Assembly: GCA_017470245.1 (NCBI GenBank) | Contig: JAFUEV010000058.1 | Span: 124,001 to 188,000 of the forward strand | Reading direction: 5' to 3' | DNA length: 64,000 bases | Source: a bacterium | GTDB taxonomy: Bacteria > Cyanobacteriota > Vampirovibrionia > Gastranaerophilales > Gastranaerophilaceae | Shown: positions 46,533 to 55,671 of the stretch, one piece after another | How positions within the stretch are numbered: position 1 is the first letter of the stretch | Layout of the letters: the number at the start of each line of letters is the position of its first letter | The notes under the pieces: model-generated | Database searches by the model: none | Seen by the model: the letters and a program-made list of their open reading frames with translations, nothing else | Told to the model about the DNA's origin: nothing | Position numbers and translations under genes: made by a program

Positions 46533-46977
46533 ATATTTGCTCTGATAATTCTTTTTTTATGTCTTCAACAAAAATATGTTCAATAGGGGAGTTTTCATCT
46601 TTACGCAAATAAACATCTTTTATTCCTGCTTGAACTATAAATCTTTTACATAAAATGCAGATAAAATTATGACCGTATATATACATAGTTGCATTTTGAC
46701 ATCTGTCCTGACCTGCCTGTATTATTGCATTTTGCTCAGCATGAATACTCCTGCAGGTTTCATATCTTGTGCCTGATTGAATATTATTTTCTATTCTGTA
46801 GCATTTTCCTATTTCATAGCAAGAAACCACTTTAGATGGTGTTCCGTTATACCCTGTTGCTTTTATTTTTTTATCTTCACCAACAATAACAGCACCCACG
46901 TTTGCTCTTATACAGTTAGAACGTGATGCACAAGTTTTTGCTATTTCAAGAAAATATTCGTTCCATTCTTTTACCAT
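46525..46977 (-). CDS. dCMP deaminase-like (ComEB-type) protein
   Basis: A 150-residue protein from ATG at 46977, which fits the family opening W-x-EYF-x-EIA. A start 17 codons upstream adds only low-complexity residues. The zinc site has HAEQNAI (His and catalytic Glu) and a C-x2-C pair in HNFICILCKR. The usual Pro before the first Cys is Ile here. It would deaminate dCMP to dUMP, feeding dTMP synthesis. Eight-base overlap with the next gene. Confidence 0.8.
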   Translation of the reverse strand: MVKEWNEYFLEIAKTCASRSNCIRANVGAVIVGEDKKIKATGYNGTPSKVVSCYEIGKCYRIENNIQSGTRYETCRSIHAEQNAIIQAGQDRCQNATMYIYGHNFICILCKRFIVQAGIKDVYLRKDENSPIEHIFVEDIKKELSEQIYV

Positions 46978-47076
46978 ACAACCCCCACTATTATTATTTA
47001 TCATACAAAATTTCATAATAAGTAACAATAATTGTAAAGTATTTATAAATATTAAAATTTAATTTAAAATTATAAT

Positions 47077-48015
47077 ATGGATAGTGTTAAAAATAAGAGT
47101 GAGCAACAAAATAGTCTTTGGATGAGTACAACCGGTTATAGAATTCTTTTGTTATTAAGGGTATTAATACAGAAAAGCTGTACTGTTGATGAACTTGTTG
47201 ATGTCGTTTCCAATAATCCTTACGTTAATAAATATGCATCTAAAGACACAATAAGGATGGATATTAATACTTTAAAAGCAGCAGGTTGTGTTATAACCAG
47301 ACCTTCTAAAGCTAATAATTATAAATATGAACTTTTAAAACATCCTTTTGTTTTTAGTTTATCCGATTCTGAATTACAGACTCTTATTAATGTCAGAGAA
47401 CTACTTGCTAAAAATCTTACTATAGATGAAATTTTTGTTTTAAATACTCTATATAGCAAAATTATTAATTTGACTTTTGATGAAGACAAGATTGATTTTA
47501 TAAAAAATTCCAGTCCGTTAATAAATATAGATAAAGAAATATATAATGAATTATCTAACCCTAATATATTAAATAAAAAACTTTTGATAAAATATAAATC
47601 ACCTAAATTCGGTGAAGAAAAATTTTATATTATTCCTTTAAAAATTTTATATGAAAATGAAAAGGTATATCTTCAATGTTTTAATTATAAATATAATTCT
47701 GTTGGCTTATTAAATGTTGAAAGAATATTAAAAATAGAAAGTATTGATATTCATACCAACAGTGATATGCCAATGATATATGATGTTGTTTATGAAGTAA
47801 GCAACATTAGAAATAAGGATTTTAAATTAAATGATAATGAGATAATACTTGAACAAATTGAAAATAAAATAATAATAAAAGCAAAGGTGGAGAATGAATT
47901 TATATTTGTACAACGTCTTTTGCAGCTTGGAACAAACTTTAGAATTATATCGCCTGATTTTCTAAAAGAAAAATTGGTAAATAAAATAAAACAAATACAG
48001 AAGGTATATGAATAA
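47077..48015 (+). CDS. WYL-domain transcriptional regulator 1
   Basis: A 312-residue protein with an N-terminal helix-turn-helix (about residues 18-75, CTVDELVDVVSNNPYVNKYA, DTIRMDINTLKAAG), then a WYL-type Sm-like domain (about 165-230, PLKILYENEKVYLQCFNYK, with the W replaced) and a C-terminal WCX-like extension. WYL proteins are usually ligand- or nucleic-acid-sensing regulators, some of defence islands and some of DNA damage. The stop overlaps the start of the next paralogue (TAATG), as in the PafB/PafC pair. Confidence 0.75.
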   Translation: MDSVKNKSEQQNSLWMSTTGYRILLLLRVLIQKSCTVDELVDVVSNNPYVNKYASKDTIRMDINTLKAAGCVITRPSKANNYKYELLKHPFVFSLSDSELQTLINVRELLAKNLTIDEIFVLNTLYSKIINLTFDEDKIDFIKNSSPLINIDKEIYNELSNPNILNKKLLIKYKSPKFGEEKFYIIPLKILYENEKVYLQCFNYKYNSVGLLNVERILKIESIDIHTNSDMPMIYDVVYEVSNIRNKDFKLNDNEIILEQIENKIIIKAKVENEFIFVQRLLQLGTNFRIISPDFLKEKLVNKIKQIQKVYE

Positions 48016-48917
48016 TGGCAAAATCAGAACAAAATCATGATACCGGTTTAAGAGTTTTAGAAGTATTAAGAATACTTTTAAATGAAGATTTAACCCGTGA
48101 AACGGTTATAGAAAAAATATGCAGCGTTGAAAAAATAGGAAAACTATATACACAGGAAGCATTTCTTAAATATTTTAATACGCTAAAAATGCTTGGTTTT
48201 AAATTTGAAAAAGAAAGATATAAGTATAAATTATGTAATGCCTTATATAAGGAAACTTTAACACCTAAAGAAACAGAGATTTTACATAAATTAATTAATA
48301 CGGTAGCAGATATACATAATAAAAAAGAAGAACGAATATTCCAAAATATTATATTCAAATTAGATAAGTATTTAGATGAAGATTTACAAGAATATTTTGA
48401 TACCGCACTACATAATAAATATAATCGCCCGGAATTAAATTTGAAAAGTAATGTAGTTAAAGCATTAGAAAATATGATTGAAGATGAACAAACCGTTAAA
48501 ATTACATATAGAAAAAATAACGGCTCTTTAGATACTATATTTGCAGATATAAAAGAAATAACGGAGAGATATGTCGTTTGCTATAATTCAGTTTTAGGCA
48601 GGAATAAAAAGATAGTTTTGGATTCAATTGTATCGTTGCTGCAGACGCCTCAAAAAGTTTCAAGAAAAAATATTGTTAATTCTGTTGTTTTTGAATTATA
48701 CGGCAGATTAAAAACATCATATAAATTGAAAAAATCCGAAAAAATAATAGAATTTTCTCCTGAATATATTGCTGTATCAAATACTGAAGAAGATAAGGAT
48801 ATACTGTTACACAGATTATTGAAATACGGAGAAAATTGTAAAATAGTAAGACCCGTTTCTTTGCAACAAGAAATGTTGGAAATGACAGAAACAATGTTAA
48901 AAAACCTTGGAGCATAA
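48015..48917 (+). CDS. WYL-domain transcriptional regulator 2
   Basis: A 300-residue paralogue of the gene before it, with the same layout: N-terminal helix-turn-helix (DTGLRVLEVLRILLNEDLTR), middle helices, a WYL-type domain (TVKITYRKNNGS, VVCYNSVLGRNKKIVLDSI) and a C-terminal strand-helix part (FSPEYIAVSN). The pair could act as a heterodimer, as PafB and PafC do. It is followed by DUF4127 after five bases. Confidence 0.75.
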   Translation: MAKSEQNHDTGLRVLEVLRILLNEDLTRETVIEKICSVEKIGKLYTQEAFLKYFNTLKMLGFKFEKERYKYKLCNALYKETLTPKETEILHKLINTVADIHNKKEERIFQNIIFKLDKYLDEDLQEYFDTALHNKYNRPELNLKSNVVKALENMIEDEQTVKITYRKNNGSLDTIFADIKEITERYVVCYNSVLGRNKKIVLDSIVSLLQTPQKVSRKNIVNSVVFELYGRLKTSYKLKKSEKIIEFSPEYIAVSNTEEDKDILLHRLLKYGENCKIVRPVSLQQEMLEMTETMLKNLGA

Positions 48918-48922
48918 AATAA

Positions 48923-50350
48923 ATGGCAATAATTACATTCATTCCTATAGATAATCGTCCTGTATGCTATCAACTACCTATACAAATAGCAAAACTTGCA
49001 AAAGAACATGAATTGAGAATGCCTGATATCTCATTAATGGGTGATTTGAAAAGAAATGCGGACATTAACGGTTTATTGGAATGGTTATCAAAACAAAAAA
49101 ATACTGACATTTTTGTTATATCACTTGATACAATAGCTTATGGCGGACTTATTCCTTCTAGAAAAAGTAATGATTCCATAGAAACAATTAAAACAAGAAT
49201 AGATAAGCTCGTTGAAATAATAAAAAAGCAAAAAGCAAAAGTGTATGCCTTTTCAAGTATTATGCGTATTTCTAATAACAATATTAATGAAGAAGAAAAA
49301 GAATACTGGAGTGAGTTTGGTACAAAAATATTTGAATATTCTTATAATATACATAAATCAGAAATATTGAATTTGCCTGAACCACAAACGGATATCCCTC
49401 AAAAAATTATAAATGATTATCTTTTAACACGTAACAGAAATTTTGAAATTAATAAATATTATATAGAATTATATAAACAAGGCGTGTTTGAAACGCTTGT
49501 ATTCTCTAAAGATGATTGCGCCGAATATGGTTTAAATGTTAAAGAAGCTAATCAATTAAAAGATTTATCCGTTTTGGAAGAAAATATCTTTGTTAAAACA
49601 GGGGCGGATGAAATACCTTTAACTCTTTTGTCCAGAGCTTTAACCAAACATAAAAAAATCAAAATAGCTCCCTTATATACTAATATTGACAGTATAAATA
49701 AAATTTCAAAATATGAAGATATTTCTGTAGAAGAATCAGTTAATTCTCAAATAGAATTAGCCGGTGGTATTGTATCTGATATTGATAATTGCGATTTAAT
49801 AATATTGATAAATAATTTTAAAACTGAACAGGGCGAACTTGTTATGGATATTAAAACTCCTCTGTTTGATGGAAAACTTAATTTGCCGGATAAACCCTAT
49901 TTTATAGCTGATATTTTGAATGCAAACGGTAGTGATAATAATTTTATAAAGGCACTTTTTGAACAACCTTCATTAAAAGAATTTTATGGCTATACGGCAT
50001 GGAATACAACAGGAAATACTTTAGGAAGTGCAATTTCTGCTGCTTTGATATATTTTGGTGCTAAAAAGCCCAATAAACATGCTTTTCAAGAACTTCAAAT
50101 TACAAGATTTTTAGATGATTGGGCATATCAGGCAAATGTCAGAGCAAAAATAAGAGATAATAAAGAAAATTTGCTTAATGATACTGTGCAAAAAGAAATG
50201 CAAAAATATGAAAAAATTCTATTTGATAAATTTGGCTTAAAATATATAGAAATGGATTATTATTTTCCTTGGAACAGATTTTTTGAAGTTAAAATTTCTG
50301 TTAACAAAAATTATTACAATATACCTTTTGTTGAAATCTTGTTTAAATAA
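48923..50350 (+). CDS. DUF4127 family protein
   Basis: A 475-residue protein of DUF4127. The opening FIPIDNRPVCYQLP matches the family DxRP motif, and DTIAYGGLIPSRK matches its Y-GG-L-x-SR motif. The C-terminus has GYTAWNTTGNTLGSAI, also conserved. The fold is probably metal- or phosphate-related, but no activity is known to me. Coupled to the WYL pair by a five-base gap, it is the likely partner or target of those regulators. Confidence 0.8.
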   Translation: MAIITFIPIDNRPVCYQLPIQIAKLAKEHELRMPDISLMGDLKRNADINGLLEWLSKQKNTDIFVISLDTIAYGGLIPSRKSNDSIETIKTRIDKLVEIIKKQKAKVYAFSSIMRISNNNINEEEKEYWSEFGTKIFEYSYNIHKSEILNLPEPQTDIPQKIINDYLLTRNRNFEINKYYIELYKQGVFETLVFSKDDCAEYGLNVKEANQLKDLSVLEENIFVKTGADEIPLTLLSRALTKHKKIKIAPLYTNIDSINKISKYEDISVEESVNSQIELAGGIVSDIDNCDLIILINNFKTEQGELVMDIKTPLFDGKLNLPDKPYFIADILNANGSDNNFIKALFEQPSLKEFYGYTAWNTTGNTLGSAISAALIYFGAKKPNKHAFQELQITRFLDDWAYQANVRAKIRDNKENLLNDTVQKEMQKYEKILFDKFGLKYIEMDYYFPWNRFFEVKISVNKNYYNIPFVEILFK

Positions 50351-50463
50351 CCTATAATCCTCTAAATTTAGCTTTATATATTTTTTTGTTACCGTGAATT
50401 GTTTAAAATAACAAATATTAGTTTGTTTATAATATAATACTATATCGGAGAGAGTAGTTTTTT

Positions 50464-51573
50464 ATGATAATCGATTATTCATTTTTATTTGATTTGGCAC
50501 GAGATTGTTATTCTATGTTGTCTTATAACAATAAACAAAATAAAGTAATTACTCCTTTACGGTATTTTATTGATTTTACATACAGATGCAATCATTCTTG
50601 TCCGTACTGTTATATCGGGAAAGAACGTGCTTCGGATGAATTAACAACCGATGAATGGAAAAAAGTTATCGATCAAATGCCTAGGTTTGGAATTATTTCT
50701 TTTATTGGTGGGGAACCGCTATTTAGAAAAGATTTTCAGGAAGTATACGAATATGCATCAAAAAGATGTCCCGGACATGTAAATTTATATACAAATGCAA
50801 CTTTAATAACAGATGAATTAATAAAATCGTTTATAAAAAATAAATTACTTGAGTTGTCTTTTTCTCTTGACGGTATTGGAAAACTACATGATGAAAGCAG
50901 AAATTTTCCGGGTGCTTATGAAAAAATAATAGCTAATATTAAAAACCTTCAGGAACAATCAAAAGGTAAAGCAAATATTATTTATGATGTAAAAACAGTT
51001 TTGAAAGCGGATAATATAGACCAAATGCCATTATTATTTGAACTTTGCGGAAAAAATAATTGGGAATTTCTTTCTATTACTTTTTTAAGAACAATTTTTC
51101 TTAAACAACGTCCTGATTTGCGTCCTGAATTAACTCAGGAATTTAATTGTCATCAGGAACCGATTAAGCTTTATTTTGATATGGATAAGTTTAGAGAAGC
51201 CTTTAAAGAAATAGCAAAAATGTCAAAACATTATAAAACAAAACTGCGCTGGGCTCCTAAATTTAAACCGTTTAATAATTGGGATGATGTTGAAAAATTC
51301 TTTACCGAGTCTGAAAAGGGAGTACCGCAAACAGATATGTTTCATCCTTGCCTTTTCCCGTTTTCAAATTTATATATCAATCCGTCAGGGCATGTTTATC
51401 CTTGTTTGGCAATTGATATGGGCTCAGTTAGAGAAAAACCTCTTATGGAAATTGTAAATTCACCTGAATTTATTAAGTTTAGAGGTCAATTGAAAAAAGC
51501 AAAAATGTTTACAGCTTGCCAGATGTGTTGTGAACCTCATTTTAAAAAAGAATTTCTTGCTAAAAATAAATAA
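50464..51573 (+). CDS. Radical SAM protein with SPASM-type C-terminus
   Basis: A 369-residue radical SAM enzyme. The cluster motif is CNHSCPYC (C-x3-C-x2-C, about residues 39-46) and the SAM loop is FIGGEPLFRKDF. The C-terminal part has a Cys-rich SPASM/twitch-type motif (GHVYPCLAIDMG, SPEFIKFR, CQMCC), as in peptide-modifying and heme-type maturases. No precursor peptide is seen next to it, so the substrate is unknown. GGAGAG lies 12 bases before the ATG. Confidence 0.85.
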   Translation: MIIDYSFLFDLARDCYSMLSYNNKQNKVITPLRYFIDFTYRCNHSCPYCYIGKERASDELTTDEWKKVIDQMPRFGIISFIGGEPLFRKDFQEVYEYASKRCPGHVNLYTNATLITDELIKSFIKNKLLELSFSLDGIGKLHDESRNFPGAYEKIIANIKNLQEQSKGKANIIYDVKTVLKADNIDQMPLLFELCGKNNWEFLSITFLRTIFLKQRPDLRPELTQEFNCHQEPIKLYFDMDKFREAFKEIAKMSKHYKTKLRWAPKFKPFNNWDDVEKFFTESEKGVPQTDMFHPCLFPFSNLYINPSGHVYPCLAIDMGSVREKPLMEIVNSPEFIKFRGQLKKAKMFTACQMCCEPHFKKEFLAKNK

Positions 51574-51607
51574 AAATTATTTAATTATATACTATATTGG
51601 AGTAAAT

Positions 51608-51797
51608 GTCATTACGAGTGCTTTGCGCAAAGTAATCCTACAGATTAAATATAAATTAGGGACAGTCATAGATTTTTCCGTACTCACAGAGTTTTGTTTT
51701 AGGTACTTTGTACCTGTCAAAAAATCTGTTCGTTATACGGCATTTATGCCGTATAGAAATTCTCTGCAACGAAAATTAAAGATTTTCTCGTAGTAAC
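51608..51797. mobile_element. MITE-like repeat element
   Basis: About 190 bases bounded by GTCATTACGAG (51608-51618) and CTCGTAGTAAC (51787-51797), which are inverted with 9 of 11 matches. Inside are AGGTAC-TTT-GTACCT (51701-51715) and the perfect palindrome TATACGGCAT-TT-ATGCCGTATA (51734-51755). The left end resembles the widespread GTCATTGCGAG-type palindromic repeat. It has no transposase. It abuts a truncated aldo/keto reductase. Confidence 0.5.
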
Positions 51798-51831
51798 GGA
51801 TTACATTACTGTAAAATTATATATAGTTACC

Positions 51832-52125
51832 AATTTAATATATCGTGAAGAAGAACATGAAATGATGCCGTTATGTATGGACACTCAAGATAAAATTGTT
51901 GTTGATAATCTTGAAAAGATTTCCAAAGAACTGGGTTATACTATGGCTCAGGTATCTCTGGCATGGATGTTGTCAAAACCGTATATTACGTCGCCTATTG
52001 TGGGATTTACAAGTGAAAAGCATGTTGAAGAAGCAGTAAAAGCTCTTGATATCAGGTTAAGTAATGAAACAATTAAAGCGTTAGAGGCACCTTATGTTCC
52101 TCATGTTAAGACGGGTGCATTTTAA
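51832..52125 (+). pseudogene. Truncated aldo/keto reductase
   Basis: Homology to the aldo/keto reductase barrel begins at about 51832 (NLIYREEEHEMMPLC) and then jumps to DTQDKIVVDNLEKISKELG, where intact reductases have about 60 more residues (the EGIGVIPWSPLA region). The end, AQVSLAWMLSK then APYVPH, is the true C-terminus. The N-terminal half of the barrel with the catalytic Tyr and Lys is missing, and the MITE-like element ends 34 bases upstream. Not functional as a reductase. Confidence 0.75.
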
Positions 52126-52193
52126 ACAGAAATATAATAAAATGAATAATAAAATAAATGATAAAATAAAGGTTTATTTGAAAAGGAGCTAGA

Positions 52194-52829
52194 ATGAAAG
52201 TATTATTATTCAACGGTTCACCTCATAAAGAGGGTTGTACATATACTGCTTTAACGGAAATTGCAAATACTTTAAAAGAAGAAGGAGTAGAGTCTGAAAT
52301 ATATCAAATCGGGATTAAACCGATTGGTGCTTGCAGAGCTTGTTATGCTTGTGCAAAACTTGGCAGATGTGTAATTGATGATGGTGTTAATGCATTTTTA
52401 GATTATGCAAAAGATTTTGACGGATTTATTTTTGGTGCTCCGGTTCATTATGCTTCTGCTTGCGGTGGAGCAACTGCATTTCTTGACAGAGCCTTTTTTA
52501 CAGCTTTTTCATCCGGCAGAGGTGATATATTTATGCATAAGCCAGGAGCTGCTGTTGCAAGTGCAAGAAGAGCAGGAACAACTGCTACATTAGACCAGTT
52601 AAATAAGTATTTTACAATTACTCAAATGCCTGTAATATCGGGGAGATATTGGAATATGGTTCATGGGCATACATCTGAAGAAGTTAAAAAAGATTTTGAA
52701 GGTATGCAAAATATGCGAATACTTGCACGTAATATGGCTTGGCATTTAAAATGCAGAGAAGCTGCCGAAAAAGCAGGAATTAAATTACCGAAACAAGAAG
52801 AAACCGTATTTACTAATTTTATAAGATAA
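52194..52829 (+). CDS. Iron-sulfur flavoprotein-like NAD(P)H oxidoreductase
   Basis: A 211-residue flavodoxin-fold protein. The FMN loop is FNGSPHKEGCTYT (residues 6-18), GAPVHYASA is the second loop, and the cluster motif C47-x2-C50-x2-C53-x5-C59 is exactly that of Isf proteins, so an additional 4Fe-4S site is likely. AAGGAGC precedes the ATG. It follows the broken reductase and ends in a hairpin. Similar in type to the gene at 8272 but with a cleaner cluster motif. Confidence 0.85.
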   Translation: MKVLLFNGSPHKEGCTYTALTEIANTLKEEGVESEIYQIGIKPIGACRACYACAKLGRCVIDDGVNAFLDYAKDFDGFIFGAPVHYASACGGATAFLDRAFFTAFSSGRGDIFMHKPGAAVASARRAGTTATLDQLNKYFTITQMPVISGRYWNMVHGHTSEEVKKDFEGMQNMRILARNMAWHLKCREAAEKAGIKLPKQEETVFTNFIR

Positions 52830-52852
52830 CTCCTTTTTTAAGGAGTTATCTT
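52823..52852 (+). terminator. Hairpin at the end of the flavoprotein gene
   Basis: AAGATAACTCCTT (52823-52835) pairs with AAGGAGTTATCTT (52840-52852), 13 pairs around a TTTT loop. The stop codon lies in the stem. The tail is not a pure T-run, so termination may be weak. Confidence 0.65.
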
Positions 52853-52919
52853 ACTCTGAAATATTTATTTGATTATGGTATTATGTATTTGTCGATAATA
52901 TAGGATGAGTTAAATAATA

Positions 52920-53660
52920 ATGATTAGTTTTTTAGGGCTTTGCGTTCAGAATCTAATTCAAACCATAAAATATATTTTAAAAGGAAATGTCAAAGTATCG
53001 TCCGTGTTGTCGCAGGCTGCAATGGTAAGCTATGATTCTCTGCCAATAAGTTTAAGCATTGTATTTATAGCTGCTGTCGTAATAGCATTGCAAGTATCTA
53101 AGCAGTTTTTGATGTCAGGTGCCGAAAGTTATGTCGGTGGGTTTCTTGCTGTTGCATTAATAAGAGAATTAGCACCTGGTTTCGCTGCACTTGCTATCAG
53201 CGCAAGGGCAGGTACTGCAATTAGTGCCGAGATTGCTAATATGCAGGTAACTTCTCAAGTTGATGCTATTAAAACATTAAAAGTTGACCCTATCGGATAT
53301 TATTTTGCACCCAGAATCATAGCCGGTGCTATTACTGTTCCTATGGTGGTCATACTTGCAGAATTATTTGGTATTATCGGAGGAATGATGATATCATACG
53401 TTACAATCGGCTTACATCCAAATAGGTATATGTCTTCTGTTTGGTTGTTTCTTAATACAAGAGATATTTATATTAGTATACTTAAAGGATTTATATTCGG
53501 TATTATAATTCCTTTAATATGTGCTACTCAAGGATATCAAACGTCGGGTGGTGCAAAAAATGTTGGTATTTCAACTACTAAAGCAGCAATTCAATCTACC
53601 GTATTCTTATTAATGGCAGATTTGGTCGTAACTTTTATATTTTATGTAAATATTATATAG
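52920..53660 (+). CDS. mlaE: MlaE-family ABC transporter permease
   Basis: A 246-residue membrane protein of the MlaE/YrbE family, the permease of the phospholipid-transport complex that keeps outer-membrane asymmetry. It has the block ALIRELAPGFAALAISARAG with the typical Arg/Glu pattern, and TSQVDAIKTLKVDPIGY. About five hydrophobic segments are visible. The ATPase (MlaF) and the MCE protein (MlaD) are not adjacent. Confidence 0.9.
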   Translation: MISFLGLCVQNLIQTIKYILKGNVKVSSVLSQAAMVSYDSLPISLSIVFIAAVVIALQVSKQFLMSGAESYVGGFLAVALIRELAPGFAALAISARAGTAISAEIANMQVTSQVDAIKTLKVDPIGYYFAPRIIAGAITVPMVVILAELFGIIGGMMISYVTIGLHPNRYMSSVWLFLNTRDIYISILKGFIFGIIIPLICATQGYQTSGGAKNVGISTTKAAIQSTVFLLMADLVVTFIFYVNII

Positions 53661-53701
53661 AATAAAATCCGTCTGTAACAAACAATTATAAAGCCGATTT
53701 G

Positions 53702-53730
53702 TTGATATATGATTATGTAAGTGGTATAAA
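53702..53730 (+). promoter_or_regulatory. Probable thrS promoter
   Basis: TTGATA (53702-53707) and TATAAA (53725-53730) have the ideal 17-base spacing and lie 33 bases before the thrS start. Confidence 0.65.
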
Positions 53731-53762
53731 TTAAAAAAGAATATTATACAAAGGGGAAAATT

Positions 53763-55544
53763 ATGGAAAAGAATAATGAAACTTTATATATACTAAGGCA
53801 TTCTGCTTCCCATATAATGGCGCAAGCGGTACAGAAACTTTTTCCTGCAGCAAAACTTGCAATAGGTCCTGCTGTTGATACAGGATTCTATTATGACTTT
53901 GATTTGGAAGGACATGCTTTTACAGAAGAAGATTTACAAAAAATTGAAGATGAAATGAAATCTATTCTTAAACAAAATCTTACTTTTGAAAAATATGAAA
54001 TACCTGATGTTCAAAAACAAATAGATGAATTTAAAGCTCAAGGTGAAATATATAAAGCTGAATTATTGGAAGAACACAGAAATGATAATCCTACTTTGTA
54101 TTTAACAAAAGATAAAGACGGAAATGTATTGTTTAATGATCTTTGTGCAGGTCCTCATGTTCCGAATACTTCTTATATAAAAGGTAATGCAATAAAATTA
54201 TTAAAGGTTGCAGGGGCATATTGGAGAGGCAATGAAAAAAATAAAATGCTTCAAAGAATATATGCTACTGCTTTTTGGAATAAAGAAGATTTAGAAAGCT
54301 ATTTGAATTTCTTGGAAGAAGCACAAAAACGTGACCACAGAAAATTGGGTTCTCAGCTTGATTTATTCTCTGTTAGAGAGGAAATAGGCGGTGGTCTTGT
54401 ATTGTGGCACCCAAATTTAGCTGTTGTTCGTGAAGAAATTGAAAATTATTGGAGAACAGAACATAGAAAAAGAGGTTATGTAATTGTTAATACCCCTCAA
54501 ATTGCAAAATCTAAATTATGGGAAATTTCAGGACACATTGACCATTATAGAGAAAATATGTTCTTTATTCAAAAAGAAAGTGAAGATGATGATCAATTTA
54601 TAGTTAAACCTATGAACTGCCCGTTCCATATTATGATTTATCAGGCAAACAGATATTCATATCGTTCATTGCCGTTAAGAATGGCAGAACTCGGAACTGT
54701 ATACAGAAAAGAAAAATCAGGTGCTCTTTCAGGTTTAACACGTGTACAAGGCTTTACTCAAGATGATGCACATATTTTCTGTACACCTGAACAATTGGTT
54801 GATGAAATCAACGGTATTATTGATTTTGTTGCAGATACAATGAAAATATTTAATATGGAATTTGAAGTTGAACTTTCAACAAGACCGGAAAGCTATGTTG
54901 GTGACCTTAAAAACTGGGAATTGGCAGAAGCAGGCTTGAAAGAAGCTATGGATAAACGTGGAATGAAATATGACATTAATGAAGGTGATGGCGCATTCTA
55001 CGGACCTAAAATTGACTTTAAGGTTAAAGATGCAATAGGAAGAACTTGGCAGTGTGCTACAATCCAATTAGACTTTAATTTACCTGAAAGATTTGATATA
55101 AAATATCAGGATAAAGACGGACAAATGAAAACTCCTGTTATGTTGCACAGAGTAATTTTTGGTTCAATGGAACGTTTCCATGGTATATTGATTGAACATT
55201 ATGCAGGTGCTTTCCCGATGTGGCTTGCTCCTACACAAGTATGCGTTGTACCTATAGCTGAACGTCATGCTGATTATGCAAAACAAGTTTATGATAAATT
55301 ATTTGCAGCCGGTGTAAGAGCATATCTTGATGATAGAAGTGAAAGTATGGGCTATAAGATAAGAGAAGCTCTTCAGGGTAAAAAGATACCTTATGTTCTT
55401 GTAATGGGTGATAAAGAAATTGAATCAGGTAAAGTTGCAGTAAGGATAAGGGGTATTGGTGAAGCAGGTACAATGAATGTAGACGATTTTATACAAACTG
55501 CTTTAACCAAAATTAAAACAAAAACTCAAGACTTAACATTATAA
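53763..55544 (+). CDS. thrS: Threonine-tRNA ligase
   Basis: A 593-residue ThrRS. It begins directly with the editing domain region LRHSASHIMAQAVQKLFPAA; the N-terminal TGS domain (about 60 residues) found in most ThrRS is absent. The catalytic core has GGGLVLWHP, PMNCPFHI (zinc Cys), a His pair and MLHRVIFGSMERF, and the C-terminal anticodon domain has QVCVVPIAERHADYA. RBS AAAGGGG precedes the ATG. Confidence 0.97.
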   Translation: MEKNNETLYILRHSASHIMAQAVQKLFPAAKLAIGPAVDTGFYYDFDLEGHAFTEEDLQKIEDEMKSILKQNLTFEKYEIPDVQKQIDEFKAQGEIYKAELLEEHRNDNPTLYLTKDKDGNVLFNDLCAGPHVPNTSYIKGNAIKLLKVAGAYWRGNEKNKMLQRIYATAFWNKEDLESYLNFLEEAQKRDHRKLGSQLDLFSVREEIGGGLVLWHPNLAVVREEIENYWRTEHRKRGYVIVNTPQIAKSKLWEISGHIDHYRENMFFIQKESEDDDQFIVKPMNCPFHIMIYQANRYSYRSLPLRMAELGTVYRKEKSGALSGLTRVQGFTQDDAHIFCTPEQLVDEINGIIDFVADTMKIFNMEFEVELSTRPESYVGDLKNWELAEAGLKEAMDKRGMKYDINEGDGAFYGPKIDFKVKDAIGRTWQCATIQLDFNLPERFDIKYQDKDGQMKTPVMLHRVIFGSMERFHGILIEHYAGAFPMWLAPTQVCVVPIAERHADYAKQVYDKLFAAGVRAYLDDRSESMGYKIREALQGKKIPYVLVMGDKEIESGKVAVRIRGIGEAGTMNVDDFIQTALTKIKTKTQDLTL

Positions 55545-55550
55545 AATGAA

Positions 55551-55580
55551 GCGGGAATTGTTATTCAATTCCCGCTTTTA
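55551..55580 (+). terminator. Rho-independent terminator after thrS
   Basis: GCGGGAATTG (55551-55560) pairs with CAATTCCCGC (55566-55575), followed by TTTTA. Confidence 0.9.
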
Positions 55581-55671
55581 TTATATATTCACATAAAGCT
55601 CTATACGTTATTTCCCCAATAATAAATAACTGTTATAATTTATACGTATTTATAAGATAAAGGGTAATACG

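Noticed and set aside
51530-51793. 87-codon frame over the MITE-like element
   Set aside because: It overlaps the end of the radical SAM gene and runs through the palindromes; composition is that of repeat DNA.
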